Part shown: positions 33,572 to 44,474 of the stretch, one piece after another | How positions within the stretch are numbered: the first letter of the stretch is position 1 | Layout: each line of letters starts with the position of its first letter | NCBI RefSeq assembly: GCF_017161445.1 | Contig: NZ_CP071060.1 | Location: 1,054,001-1,118,000, forward strand | Length of the DNA stretch: 64,000 nucleotides | Source of the DNA: Niveibacterium microcysteis | GTDB lineage: Bacteria; Pseudomonadota; Gammaproteobacteria; Burkholderiales; Rhodocyclaceae | Direction of reading: 5' to 3' | Program-made: the position numbers and the translations under genes | The notes under the pieces: generated by a model | What the model was told of the DNA's origin: nothing | Database searches by the model: none | The model's input: only the letters and a program-made list of their open reading frames with translations

Positions 33572-34960
33572 CTACTCGCCGCGCAGGTGCGCGCGCACCG
33601 TGGCGGTGGACGGGTTGTCCATCAACAGCTCGCCATTGACCTCCATGACGGGTAGCCGCACGTTCGCGCCGCCCTTCGCCGCGATCTTGTTGCTGAGCTG
33701 ATCGGCAGCGCGCGAATCGGTGTCGACGGAGTAGTCGGTGTACTGCAAGCCGTTCGCGTCCAGCCAGGTGCGCATCTTGGCGCAGTCTTCGCAGCCCTTG
33801 ATGGAATACATCACCACCACGTTGTCTGCGGTGAAGTTGGTGTCCTCGTCGGAGTCCTCGTCAGCGTCCTGCGTGCCATGGTGGCGATACTGATTCGCCA
33901 TGGCCACCACCGCCGCCGGGTTGCTCGCGATGCCCTTGGACGCGAATCCGCTCGCCAGCACCATCATCGCGATCGAGAACCACACCAGCTTCGCGCCACC
34001 GCCCTCGGGGGCAGGGCCATGGGCGTTGTCATCATCATCGCCGGAGACGAAGAGCAGCATCACCGCGAGGATGAAGTTGACCACCGGCACGATCATCAGC
34101 AGCGACATCCAGCCGGTGCGCCCCATGTCGTGCAGCCGCAACACCATGCAACGAAGGCCGTAGATCGTGCCCAGCACGAATCCGACGACCGCGAGCCACA
34201 TCTGCCCGCTGTAGGCCCCAATGCCAAGCAGCACCCACATCAGCGCCGTACTGAAAAAGGCAGACGCCAGATACGTGGATCGATTGAAGCGGCCGGAGAA
34301 ACCCAAGCCGAGCATCGACGTATCTTCACTGCCGGCGTAGCGCTGCGGCGCCGCAACCGTTGCCGGGCCGAAGGTGGTTTTCGGCCCGTTGTTGATGCCA
34401 AGGCGGGTTTCGTTCGCATCGCGGCTTGCTTCGGCGCGCGCTGCGCGCAGGCGCGGCATGTCGATGCCGCAGGCGCGGCAAAGCGTACGCTTGGGCTGCA
34501 CTTCGGCGCATTGCGGGCAGGTCACGGTTTCAACCGAGGCATCGGCTGCCGTTGGGTTCGTCGCATTACCGGCTGTCGGCGTTGGGGCGGGCGCCGCCGG
34601 TGCCGCAAGGCTGAAGAGTTCGTCCGATGCGCTGGCGGCTGGCGCCGGCGCCGGCGCCGGCACAGGTTTGGCTGGCACCGGCGCAACCATCGGTGCAACC
34701 GGGGCGGCCACCGGCACCGGCGCAACTTCCGGCATCGGTTCTGACTCGGCACTCAGCCCCAGCGCCACGATTCGCTGGGTCAATGCGTCCGCTTCGGCCT
34801 GGGTTACGTTGCGCTTCACGGCAACGCGGCGCCCGGAGAACACCACGTCGAGCTGTGTGGCATCGAGGCGGAAGGTTTGCGCGATGCGATCGCGAACGGC
34901 AGCGGGGTCATGGCCGGCGAGGACATTGCCGGTGAGGACGACGCGAAATAGGTCGGACAT
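33572..34960 (-). CDS. Zinc-ribbon / DUF805 membrane / glutaredoxin-like fusion protein
   Basis: This is a 462-aa multidomain protein. Residues about 1-75 resemble a small ribosome- or translation-like domain (LFRVVLTGNVLAGHD, VKRNVTQAEADALTQRI). An Ala/Pro-rich linker follows, then a zinc-ribbon (CPQCAEVQPKRTLCRACG, about 145-162). A DUF805 membrane domain with several helices begins at FSGRFNRSTYLASAFF (about 220-340). The C-terminal about 80 residues form a glutaredoxin-like fold with a CEDC redox motif (SIKGCEDCAKMRTWL) and a cis-Pro region RLPVMEVNGELLMDNP. The combination suggests a membrane-bound thiol redox or metal-sensing role, with the redox domain probably cytoplasmic. I do not know a characterised protein of this layout. 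Confidence 0.75.
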   Translation of the reverse strand: MSDLFRVVLTGNVLAGHDPAAVRDRIAQTFRLDATQLDVVFSGRRVAVKRNVTQAEADALTQRIVALGLSAESEPMPEVAPVPVAAPVAPMVAPVPAKPVPAPAPAPAASASDELFSLAAPAAPAPTPTAGNATNPTAADASVETVTCPQCAEVQPKRTLCRACGIDMPRLRAARAEASRDANETRLGINNGPKTTFGPATVAAPQRYAGSEDTSMLGLGFSGRFNRSTYLASAFFSTALMWVLLGIGAYSGQMWLAVVGFVLGTIYGLRCMVLRLHDMGRTGWMSLLMIVPVVNFILAVMLLFVSGDDDDNAHGPAPEGGGAKLVWFSIAMMVLASGFASKGIASNPAAVVAMANQYRHHGTQDADEDSDEDTNFTADNVVVMYSIKGCEDCAKMRTWLDANGLQYTDYSVDTDSRAADQLSNKIAAKGGANVRLPVMEVNGELLMDNPSTATVRAHLRGE

Positions 34961-35082
34961 GTTCTGTGGGGGGCAGGGTGGTCGGTGCGGGCATTATCCC
35001 TGCCTGTGTTTCAAGCGTCCGCGCACTATGACTGCTTTGCAATCGTTCATACTCCGCGGCCAGTGCCTGCTCACCGACTCTC

Positions 35083-36528
35083 ATGCTGATACTGCCCTTG
35101 CCCCCCCGCCCTGACTGGTCGCGACCACCGGTCGTCACGCTTGCGCTGATGCTCGCGTGCATCCTGATCTTCGTGTTCGGCCAAGGCGGCGACGACGAGC
35201 GCGAAGCGGCTGCGATCAAGTACTACGGCAGCGCCGGGTTGCCGGATACCGAGCTGCCGGCCTATCTCGCCGACCTGCGCAGCCGTGGGCGCGACGTACA
35301 GGCGCACAAGCTGGAAACCGCTCTCAAGGGGGGCGAAGGCCGCCTTGTGCTGGAGACGATGGAGTTCGACCGCGCCTTCATGCAGCGGCTGCACGCCGAC
35401 CAGGTGATCAAGCCCAGCGACCAGGGCTACGAAGCCTGGCGCGACGCGCGCCAGCGTTACGAGGCCCTGCGTGGCAAGGTATTCACCGAGCGCTGGAGTC
35501 TCAAGCCGGGTGAGCCGCGCGCAGGCTCGCTTCTGGGTCACATGTTCCTGCATGGCGACATCATGCATCTGGCCGGCAACATGGTCGTGCTGTTCATCGT
35601 CGGCTACACCGTCGAAGCGGCGCTCGGCGCCTGGGGTTTTCTCGCGCTGTACCTGGTCGGTGGGCTCGGCGCCGCGGTGCCGGACCTGCTTTTCGCGGGT
35701 GATCGGGTGGGCTATTCGCTGGGCGCATCGGGGGCGATCTCCGCGGTGATGGCCGCCTACCTCGTGCTGTTCGGCTTGCGCAAGATCCGCTTCTTCTACT
35801 GGCTGATCTTTGTCTTCGGTACGGTGAGCTGGCCGGCACTGGCGATCCTGCCGGTGTGGATCGGCAACGAGTTACTGCAGCGCTTCGTGCTTGATCCGCA
35901 TGGGCAAGTGAACTACCTCGCGCACTTCGGCGGCTTCGTGAGCGGTGCGCTGTTGGCCGGGCTCTATCGGTGGCGCAAGGCCGGTGGCACCGCGCAATCC
36001 GTCGAACGCATGGATGCCGACGCCGCCACCGCGCAGCTGCGGGCGCGTGCGGTGGAGCTGGTGTCCGGTCTGCAGTTTGAGCGCGCGGCACAGTGCTATC
36101 GACAGTTGGTTGTGCGCTTGCCGGACGACGAGGGGCTCTTGGCCGAGCATTTGCGGGTGGCCGGCCTGGCGCGCGACGCCGGCTTGCAACGCGAGGCGGC
36201 TGCACTCGTTCTGAAATCTGCGTCGCGGCTCGCGACGCAGATGGACGGTGCGGTCCTTGCGCAGGCCCTGACGCTCGCGGAAGCCGCACCACCGCGCATG
36301 TCGCTGGGGGCGTGGTCGCGGGTGGCGATGCGCCTGCTGGCGTGCGAAGAGTTCGACGCGGCCGAAGCGCTGGCGCTGCGCCTTGTCTCGCGCGACGCAG
36401 CGGGCGAGGCTGCGCCGAAGGTGCTGAATGGTCTGGTGCGGGCGTTGCAGGAGGCCGGCCAGCCGGAACGCGCCGAGCGTGCGCGCCGCTTGTTGAAGCA
36501 GCGCTATCCGCAGCTGGTCACGCTCTAA
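35083..36528 (+). CDS. Rhomboid-family intramembrane serine protease with TPR-like tail
   Basis: This is a 481-aa membrane protein. TM1 lies near the N terminus (PPVVTLALMLACILIFVFG), followed by a long extracytoplasmic loop (about 35-145). The rhomboid core follows, with HMFLHGDIMHLAGNMVVLFIVG, the catalytic serine in SLGASGAISAVMAAY (GxSG) and the catalytic histidine in NYLAHFGGFVSGALLAG. Residues about 305-481 form a helical repeat region (AAQCYRQLVVRLPDDEGLL, RARRLLKQRYPQLVTL) resembling TPRs. Such tails usually bind partners in the cytoplasm. It overlaps the 3' end of the convergent next gene by 4 bases. Confidence 0.88.
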   Translation: MLILPLPPRPDWSRPPVVTLALMLACILIFVFGQGGDDEREAAAIKYYGSAGLPDTELPAYLADLRSRGRDVQAHKLETALKGGEGRLVLETMEFDRAFMQRLHADQVIKPSDQGYEAWRDARQRYEALRGKVFTERWSLKPGEPRAGSLLGHMFLHGDIMHLAGNMVVLFIVGYTVEAALGAWGFLALYLVGGLGAAVPDLLFAGDRVGYSLGASGAISAVMAAYLVLFGLRKIRFFYWLIFVFGTVSWPALAILPVWIGNELLQRFVLDPHGQVNYLAHFGGFVSGALLAGLYRWRKAGGTAQSVERMDADAATAQLRARAVELVSGLQFERAAQCYRQLVVRLPDDEGLLAEHLRVAGLARDAGLQREAAALVLKSASRLATQMDGAVLAQALTLAEAAPPRMSLGAWSRVAMRLLACEEFDAAEALALRLVSRDAAGEAAPKVLNGLVRALQEAGQPERAERARRLLKQRYPQLVTL

Positions 36529-37829
36529 TTCGCCGCGCGCAGGCGCGCGATCAGCCCCAGCAGTTTTTCCGCCTCGCCCGAGGCGGGGTGATCCGGGAAG
36601 CGGCTGCGCAGCGCGGCGAGCACGCGTTCGGCCTGCGCTTCGTCGCGCCGATGTTCGATCAACAGGCGCGCGCCCAGGAGGTAGACCGCCGCGGTGTCGC
36701 GGTGGCCGGGGTAGCGTTGATCGAAGCCGCGCAGCAGCCGCGTGGCGGCCTCGAATCGATGCGCATCGAACGCTGCGGTGGCGAGCGGCAGGACGTCACC
36801 CGGATCGGCGGGCGCGAAGGCCGCGTCGTGCTTCTGAACCGCCTCCAGCACTTCGGTCGCCAGCGCGGCGCGGCCTCCGCGCAGCAGCACCGGCAACCAC
36901 GTGCGCGCGTTGCCTGCAAGCGCGGCTTCCTGGCCCGGCAGGGCCAGCAGCAACTTGTGCAGACGCAAGCGCGCATCGTGATCGTCGGGCGCCTCGGACA
37001 CCGCCGCGCGTGCTTCCTGCAGGGCCTCGTCGCTCTTCCCTTCGCGCAGCAGTGTTGCGATGCGTGCTGCACGCGCTGCTTTCTGGTCGGGCTCGGGCAG
37101 GCGTTCGGCTTGCCGCTCGAAGCCCACCTGAACATCAATGTCGAGTTCTTCGTGATACTCGTACAGCACGTAGCCCATCATGCGATACATCGCAATCGTG
37201 AACGCTGTGCCGACAAAGCCGGCGATGGTCGGGAACAGCGCGCGCGGCACCACGGGTGCGAGGTGGGTGAGCAACTGCCCGCTGCCGAAGAACAGCAACA
37301 GCAGGCAGCCGCACAGTCCCAGATAGGGCATGCCGATGCGCGAGGCGACCTGCCACAGGCGTGCGGGGTTGATCGATTCGCCCATGTCGTTGGTGACGGC
37401 CAGCACCATCGTGTTCGCCGGCCACAGCAGCCCGAGCAGCACCAGCACCAGCATCGCGGCATTGCGGCCCGCAACGCCGGCCGTCATGCCGACCACGATC
37501 GCGCCTAGCAGTACGACGGCCACCTGTTTCCATGGCAGATGCTTGCCGCCATGGTGCGAATTGAACAGCACCATGCTGTCGTCGATATGGCCGCGGGCGG
37601 TGCGTTCCAGGACCAGGAATCCGTAACGCACGCTGCCGGCGAAAACGAGAATCTGCAAAGGCGGCAGCAATTGCGCGGCGGTCGCGATCAACGCGATTCC
37701 GATACATGCAAGCAGCGGTTCCCCGCTGAGCGGGTAGAGAAAGAAGGACGGAAAACGGGTCCAGTACGGTGCGATACGGGGGGCGGACATCGGCGGCGAG
37801 TCGGTCGGTAGCGGCGGATGCGACAGCAT
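36525..37829 (-). CDS. Membrane protein with C-terminal TPR-like repeats (DUF4013-like)
   Basis: This is a 434-aa protein. Residues about 25-220 hold roughly five predicted membrane helices (LLACIGIALIATAAQLLPPLQI, VAVVLLGAIVVGMTAGVAG, LVLVLLGLLWPANTMVLAVT, LCGCLLLLFFGSG, FPTIAGFVGTAFTIAMY). YGFLVLERTARGHID resembles DUF4013-type proteins. Residues about 245-434 are TPR-like (REGKSDEALQEARAAVSEAPDDHDARLRLHKLLLAL, FEAATRLLRGFDQRYPGH). The C-terminal half looks like the tail of the rhomboid protein encoded convergently, which suggests a shared pathway. The start at 37829 is uncertain; 37790 is the alternative. The function is unknown. Confidence 0.7.
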   Translation of the reverse strand: MLSHPPLPTDSPPMSAPRIAPYWTRFPSFFLYPLSGEPLLACIGIALIATAAQLLPPLQILVFAGSVRYGFLVLERTARGHIDDSMVLFNSHHGGKHLPWKQVAVVLLGAIVVGMTAGVAGRNAAMLVLVLLGLLWPANTMVLAVTNDMGESINPARLWQVASRIGMPYLGLCGCLLLLFFGSGQLLTHLAPVVPRALFPTIAGFVGTAFTIAMYRMMGYVLYEYHEELDIDVQVGFERQAERLPEPDQKAARAARIATLLREGKSDEALQEARAAVSEAPDDHDARLRLHKLLLALPGQEAALAGNARTWLPVLLRGGRAALATEVLEAVQKHDAAFAPADPGDVLPLATAAFDAHRFEAATRLLRGFDQRYPGHRDTAAVYLLGARLLIEHRRDEAQAERVLAALRSRFPDHPASGEAEKLLGLIARLRAAN

Positions 37830-37942
37830 AGCCTCAGGCTGCAGCGTTTGCGCGGCAGCACTTCGCGCTGCGCGGCGTAATTCGGCTACGCTTGGGTTGC
37901 CCTGCGCGAGCGCCTGCCGTGCAGGCTGCGGAGACTTTCAGC

Positions 37943-39790
37943 GTGTTCAGCTTCTTCGAACGACTCGTTCATCCCTACCCCGATACGCCGCCGGCCACGC
38001 CGCCGGCACGCTTCTTCGGATTCCTGTGGGCAGGCACGGTCGGCCTGCGCCGTTTCATTCTCGGCATGACCTTGCTGACCGCGGCTATCGGTGCATTCGA
38101 GGCGCTGCTGTTCAGCATGCTCGGGCGCATCGTCGACTGGCTGGCACATGTCGACCGCGCGCGACTGTGGGAAGTGGAGGGGCGCCACCTGATGCTGCTC
38201 GCGCTGATCCTGCTGGCGAGCCCGCTGGTGATCGCACTGCAGACGATGATCAAGCACCAGGCGCTGGCGGGGAATTTCCCGATGCGTCTGCGCTGGAGCT
38301 TCCACCGGCTGATGCTCGGGCAGAGCATGAGCTTCTACCAGGACGAGTTCGCTGGGCGCATCGCGACCAAGGTGATGCAGACCGCGCTGGCGGTGCGCGA
38401 TACCGTGCTGGTGGTCACCGATATCCTGGTCTTCGTCGTGATCTATTTCGTCACGATGGTGGCCGTAGTGGGCAATCTGCATCTGATCCTGCTGCTGCCG
38501 TTTCTCGGCTGGCTGGTGCTGTATGTGGCCACGCTATGGTTCTTCGTGCCACGCCTTGGCAAGGTCGGGCAGGCCCAGGCGGATGCCCGTTCGCTGATGA
38601 CGGGGCGCATCACTGATGCCTACACCAACATCGCAACCGTGAAGCTGTTTTCGCACGCACGGCGCGAAGCCGGCTTTGCGCGCGCCGCGATGCAGGACTT
38701 CATGCAGACGGCGCATGCGCAGATGCGCCTGGTCAGCGGCTTCGAGATCGTCAATCACACCTTGTCGATGCTGCTGATCGTAGCAACCACCGGGGCGACG
38801 CTCTGGCTGTGGAGCCGCGATCTCGCGGGTGTCGGTGCAGTGGCCGCTGCGACAGCGATGGCGCTGCGGCTCAACGGCATCTCGCACTGGATCATGTGGG
38901 AAATGGCCTCGCTGTTCGAACACATCGGCACGGTGCAGGACGGCATCAACACGCTCGCACGCCCGCACGCGATCGTCGATCGGGCGGACGCCAAACCGCT
39001 TGTCGTGACCCGCGGCGAGATCCGCTTTGAGGATGTCTGCTTTGCCTACGGCGGCGAACGAAACGTGATCGAACACCTTTCGCTGACGATTCGGCCGGGC
39101 GAGAAGATCGGCCTCGTCGGGCGTTCCGGTGCAGGCAAGTCGACCATCGTGAACCTGCTGCTGCGCTTCTATGATGTACCGCAAGGGCGCGTGCTGATCG
39201 ACGGGCAGGACGTCTCGCGGGTCACTCAGGACAGCCTGCGCGCTCAGGTCGGCATGGTCACGCAAGACACCTCGCTCCTGCACCGCTCGGTGCGCGACAA
39301 CATCCTCTACGGCAGACCCGATGCGTCGGATGCCGAGATGATCGCCGCCGCCAAGCGCGCTGAAGCACACGATTTCATCCAGACGCTGACCGACCCGAAG
39401 GGGCGCCAGGCCTATGACGCCCATGTCGGCGAACGCGGCGTGAAGCTCTCGGGCGGGCAGCGCCAGCGCATCGCAATCGCACGCGTGATGCTCAAGGACG
39501 CGCCGATCCTGCTGCTCGACGAAGCCACCAGCGCGCTGGATTCCGAAGTCGAGGCCGCGATCCAGAGCAGCCTCTATGCGCTGATGGAAGGCAAGACAGT
39601 GGTCGCGATCGCGCACCGCCTGTCCACCATCGCAGCAATGGACCGCCTCGTCGTGCTCGACCGCGGCCGCATCGTCGAAGAAGGCGACCACCGAAGCCTG
39701 CTGGCGCAGAACGGCCTCTATGCGCGGCTATGGGCGCACCAGAGCGGAGGTTTTCTGGGCGAGGAAGCGGACGAAGCGGCGCTTGCCTGA
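37943..39790 (+). CDS. ABC exporter, fused membrane and ATPase domains
   Basis: This is a 615-aa half-transporter of the MsbA/Atm1 type, expected to act as a homodimer. The N-terminal six-helix domain spans about residues 40-330. The ATPase domain has Walker A GRSGAGKST, the signature LSGGQRQRIAIARVML, Walker B ILLLDEATSALDSE and the H-loop IAHRLST. The GTG at 37943 with GGAG 9 bases upstream gives VFSFFERLVHPYPD; the frame extends 17 codons further upstream without conservation. The substrate is not evident (lipid, peptide or drug). It ends 20 bases before the convergent GH1 gene. Confidence 0.92.
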   Translation: MFSFFERLVHPYPDTPPATPPARFFGFLWAGTVGLRRFILGMTLLTAAIGAFEALLFSMLGRIVDWLAHVDRARLWEVEGRHLMLLALILLASPLVIALQTMIKHQALAGNFPMRLRWSFHRLMLGQSMSFYQDEFAGRIATKVMQTALAVRDTVLVVTDILVFVVIYFVTMVAVVGNLHLILLLPFLGWLVLYVATLWFFVPRLGKVGQAQADARSLMTGRITDAYTNIATVKLFSHARREAGFARAAMQDFMQTAHAQMRLVSGFEIVNHTLSMLLIVATTGATLWLWSRDLAGVGAVAAATAMALRLNGISHWIMWEMASLFEHIGTVQDGINTLARPHAIVDRADAKPLVVTRGEIRFEDVCFAYGGERNVIEHLSLTIRPGEKIGLVGRSGAGKSTIVNLLLRFYDVPQGRVLIDGQDVSRVTQDSLRAQVGMVTQDTSLLHRSVRDNILYGRPDASDAEMIAAAKRAEAHDFIQTLTDPKGRQAYDAHVGERGVKLSGGQRQRIAIARVMLKDAPILLLDEATSALDSEVEAAIQSSLYALMEGKTVVAIAHRLSTIAAMDRLVVLDRGRIVEEGDHRSLLAQNGLYARLWAHQSGGFLGEEADEAALA

Positions 39791-39810
39791 CGCGGGACCT
39801 TACGGCCGCG

Positions 39811-41340
<1,530 letters not shown>

Positions 41341-41359
41341 CTAACGATTCCTTCGGGGA

Positions 41360-42232
41360 ATGATGGATCTGAGAGACCTGCGTGCTTTCGTTACCCTGGC
41401 AGAACTGCTGCACTTCGGCCAGGCCGCGACGCGCCTGCACCTCACCCAGTCTGCGCTGTCCAAGCAGATCCGGCGGTTGGAGGACGCCTGGGGCGGCGCG
41501 CTCTTTGAGCGCAGCGCGGCGGCGACGCGGCTGACGCCGCTCGGCGAGGCGTTGCTCGCGGACGCCGAGCGCCTGCTAGACGATGCCGGCACCCTCGATC
41601 GCAAGGCGCGCGACGTGGTGGCGGGGGTGGCTGGCGTGCTGCGGATCGGTTTCGGTGTCGCCAGCAAGGACATCGTGCCGCGCGCAATCGCACGCTTCCG
41701 CGAACTGCGGCCCGATGTGCGGATCGAGTTGCTCGACCTCTCTACCCACCACCAGATCCAGCTGCTGCAGTCCGGCCGGCTCGACCTTGGCTTCTGTCGC
41801 CTGCCCGCACCGTCAGGCTGGCCGGTGCTGCCGATGGCCGAGGCGTGCTTCGTCGCCGTCGTGCCGCAAGCCTGGGGTGTGGGTGGCACGCTCGCCGACT
41901 TCGCGCGGCATCCACTCGCCACCGTCGCGCGCGCCGGCGCACCAGCCTTCTACGACCACCTGATGAGCTACTTCGCCGGTGCCGGCGTCCGAGTGAGTGA
42001 GCTGCAGACCGTGTCGGACTTTGCCTCAGCGGTTGCTCTCGCGGCATCAGGCGTGGCGTGGGCCATCGTGCCCTCGTCGACTGCGATTGATCAGCGGTTG
42101 GTGCGGGCCGAGCCGCTCTCTGCCGCCGAGGCTGGCTGGCAAGTCGGTCTGATGCGGCCTCCGGGCGAGCCGGGGCCCTTTGTTAAGGTCTTCTGGCAGG
42201 TTGCGGAGCGTCTTTGCGACAGTGTTCGCTGA
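41360..42232 (+). CDS. LysR-family transcriptional regulator
   Basis: This 290-aa regulator has a typical N-terminal HTH (MDLRDLRAFVTLAELLHFGQAATRLHLTQSALSKQIRRLEDAWG) and an effector domain. Its position head-to-head with the GH1 glycosidase suggests that it controls that gene. The two adjacent ATGs at 41360 and 41363 cannot be told apart; GGGGA lies just upstream. The effector is unknown. Confidence 0.9.
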   Translation: MMDLRDLRAFVTLAELLHFGQAATRLHLTQSALSKQIRRLEDAWGGALFERSAAATRLTPLGEALLADAERLLDDAGTLDRKARDVVAGVAGVLRIGFGVASKDIVPRAIARFRELRPDVRIELLDLSTHHQIQLLQSGRLDLGFCRLPAPSGWPVLPMAEACFVAVVPQAWGVGGTLADFARHPLATVARAGAPAFYDHLMSYFAGAGVRVSELQTVSDFASAVALAASGVAWAIVPSSTAIDQRLVRAEPLSAAEAGWQVGLMRPPGEPGPFVKVFWQVAERLCDSVR

Positions 42233-42257
42233 GCGTGCCGACTTGGCCCTTGCCCTT

Positions 42258-42291
42258 CCACCTCATCGGCCGCGCACCGCCGATGAGGTGG
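42258..42291. terminator. 13-bp perfect hairpin after the LysR gene
   Basis: CCACCTCATCGGC / GCCGATGAGGTGG with an 8-base loop lies 26 bases after the LysR stop. No T-run follows, so it could be a weak terminator or an mRNA-stabilising hairpin. A separate perfect palindrome, TCGCCCTAGGGCGA, lies at 42318-42331. The rest of the gap to 42503 shows nothing recognisable. Confidence 0.45.
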
Positions 42292-42503
42292 CGGCGAGAA
42301 TCCGCCACCCGGCCCGTTCGCCCTAGGGCGATCAACAGCTGGAGAGGGGCGCCAGCGTGCCGGGCCAGCAATCGCCGGGAAACGCTCAGGGGGCGCGCCG
42401 TTGGCCCGGCGCCTTCGGTGCCGATGATTTTGGCTTTGAGATGAACTGGCAAAGAAATGCCGCTCGAAGCACCAACGCCCCCGCGCGGCAGGGGGCAAGC
42501 CGC

Positions 42504-44474
42504 TTAGCCGTCGATGCGCAGTTGCACCGAGGTAGCGGTGTAGATCGGCGTGACCTTGTAGCCCGGCATGCTGACGCTGCTGAATTTGCCGGCGACGCTG
42601 CCTGCGGTGATGAGGTTGATCGTGTCACCCAACGCAGGTTGGTAGCCATTGGCGAAGCTGATGTTCAGCGCGCCGCCGACGAGCGTCATCGCGCCGTTGA
42701 CCGCGAGCCGTCCCCGCGACCCGTTGCCCAGTGCCAGTTCGAGGTTACCGTTGGCCAGTTGCGAGTACTTGCCTGCGATGGTCAAGGTGCTGGGCGCGGC
42801 GATCTTGACGGTGCCGCCACTGACATAGACATCGCCCTTGCCGAACGCGGTGGTGGATACGCCGGTCAGCGTGCCGGCGGAAACGACGCTGCCGCCTGTC
42901 CAGGTGTTTGCGCCGCCCAGGGTCAGTGTGCCCGAACCCTTCTTAGTCAGCAGACCTGCGCCGCTGATGTTGTTCTTCCAGCTGTCGGCCGCGTTGAAGC
43001 CGCCCTGGCTGGCATCCATCGTCACGGTGACATCGCCATTGAAGGCGCCGTAACCGTCGGCCGCCGCGAACAGGTTCAGGCGTCCCCAGCCCTCTGCGTC
43101 ATCCATGACCGGGTAGCCCGATGCGATCGCCGTGGTCATCAGCACGACGCGGCGCTGCTCGGCGCTGAGGTAAGGCAGGCGGGTTTCAAGCAGCACTTCG
43201 GCCCCCTTGGGCACGACTGCGGCTGCGTTCGCGCTGGCGATCTGGGGGAAGCCGTAGGTCAGGCGCTTGGTGAAATTGGCCTTGTTGGTTGTGTAGTCCG
43301 CGAAACGGTCGCTGCTGGTCGTTGCCGCATGCGCATAGGTATTGAGGTCTGCTGCCGAGTTCACGCCGGCCTGCGTCTGCAGCCAGTTGTGCGCCTGCGT
43401 GACCGCGGTGGTTTTAAGGCTGGCGTTGGCCGCCTTGTTGAGGTTGTAGGCCACCACGGCGGTACCCTGAATGCGGCCACCGATGACATCCAGCGGCGAG
43501 TGCATGCCGGCGAGGATGCGGTTCTCGCCCAGTTCCATCGCGCGGGTCAGCATTTCCTGATAGCGCTCCGGCACTAGGTAGGCCATCGCCAGCGCGTCGC
43601 GCCAGCCTTCGGCCGTGTGGCCGCTGATGAAGCCGCCGTCGGTCGCCGGCGTTGTGCCTTTTGCCGGCACCAGCGACGGCGCGACCACGACCTTGCTGCT
43701 CCAGCGCCACGGACGGCCGTACTTGAAGAAGCGCTTCGCGGGCTCGGTGGAGCCGTCACCGCTCATGGCGGCGATGAAGTCCACGGCAAGGCCAAGATTC
43801 GTGTTGCTGGCGCTTCCGACGCCCAGGTTATTGCCGCTGTCGTCGTATTTCACGGTGCTCGCATCGGCCGCGATGCTGGTGATCGTCGTTGTTTGCTGGG
43901 CGCCGGTGCGCCAGGCGTTGGTCAAGGGGCCCATGCCGTCAGAGACGCTGTAACCCTTGGCGCGACGGTCGTCCAGATAGGCGGCGAGTTCTTGGTCGGC
44001 CGTGCGGCTGGCGGTCGCGGCTTCGACGTAGGCGATGTTGGCGGCGTGCACCGTGGCGTTCTTCACCACGCCGTCGGTCGCGCTGCCGGGGATGCCGCTC
44101 CAGTCGGACGCCGTGATTGCCGCGCAGGCGCCGCTGGCTGGCGCCGTCTGGCCTGCGTCGACGAGCAGGCTTCGCGGCGTCCAGATATTCAGGAAGCCAG
44201 ACACCACCCGGACGCCAGCGTTGGTGTCGACCGTGGCATGGCAGGCATCGCCGCGCACGTTGGTTGCGCCGTTGTCAACGTAAGCCGCTACGTTGCTTGC
44301 GACGGGGGCGGTGTCTTCCTTGCCAAGACCGGTCGGCGCGGCTGGCGCTGATGGTGTGGCTGGTGTGGTTGCAGTCGTGTCAACGCTGTCGTTGCCGCCG
44401 CAAGCGACGAGGCTCAGGGCTGAAACGATGGCGGCGATTAGCGCGGCTGTACGGAAAGGGGTTGGGGTCTGCAT
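42504..44474 (-). CDS. PAP2-family acid phosphatase lipoprotein with autotransporter-type repeat
   Basis: This is a 656-aa protein. It has a lipoprotein signal (TAALIAAIVSALSLVACGG, lipobox LVAC) and a Thr/Ala/Pro-rich linker. A vanadium-haloperoxidase/PAP2 phosphatase domain follows, with KYGRPWRW, GGFISGHTAEG and ENRILAGMHSPLDVIGGR, the three conserved phosphatase motifs. Residues about 505-600 contain an autotransporter-associated beta-strand repeat (GSGTLTLGGANTWTGGSVVSAGTL). No C-terminal beta-barrel with a terminal Phe is present; it ends SVQLRIDG. It probably stays lipid-anchored at the cell envelope and removes phosphate from external substrates. Confidence 0.85.
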   Translation of the reverse strand: MQTPTPFRTAALIAAIVSALSLVACGGNDSVDTTATTPATPSAPAAPTGLGKEDTAPVASNVAAYVDNGATNVRGDACHATVDTNAGVRVVSGFLNIWTPRSLLVDAGQTAPASGACAAITASDWSGIPGSATDGVVKNATVHAANIAYVEAATASRTADQELAAYLDDRRAKGYSVSDGMGPLTNAWRTGAQQTTTITSIAADASTVKYDDSGNNLGVGSASNTNLGLAVDFIAAMSGDGSTEPAKRFFKYGRPWRWSSKVVVAPSLVPAKGTTPATDGGFISGHTAEGWRDALAMAYLVPERYQEMLTRAMELGENRILAGMHSPLDVIGGRIQGTAVVAYNLNKAANASLKTTAVTQAHNWLQTQAGVNSAADLNTYAHAATTSSDRFADYTTNKANFTKRLTYGFPQIASANAAAVVPKGAEVLLETRLPYLSAEQRRVVLMTTAIASGYPVMDDAEGWGRLNLFAAADGYGAFNGDVTVTMDASQGGFNAADSWKNNISGAGLLTKKGSGTLTLGGANTWTGGSVVSAGTLTGVSTTAFGKGDVYVSGGTVKIAAPSTLTIAGKYSQLANGNLELALGNGSRGRLAVNGAMTLVGGALNISFANGYQPALGDTINLITAGSVAGKFSSVSMPGYKVTPIYTATSVQLRIDG

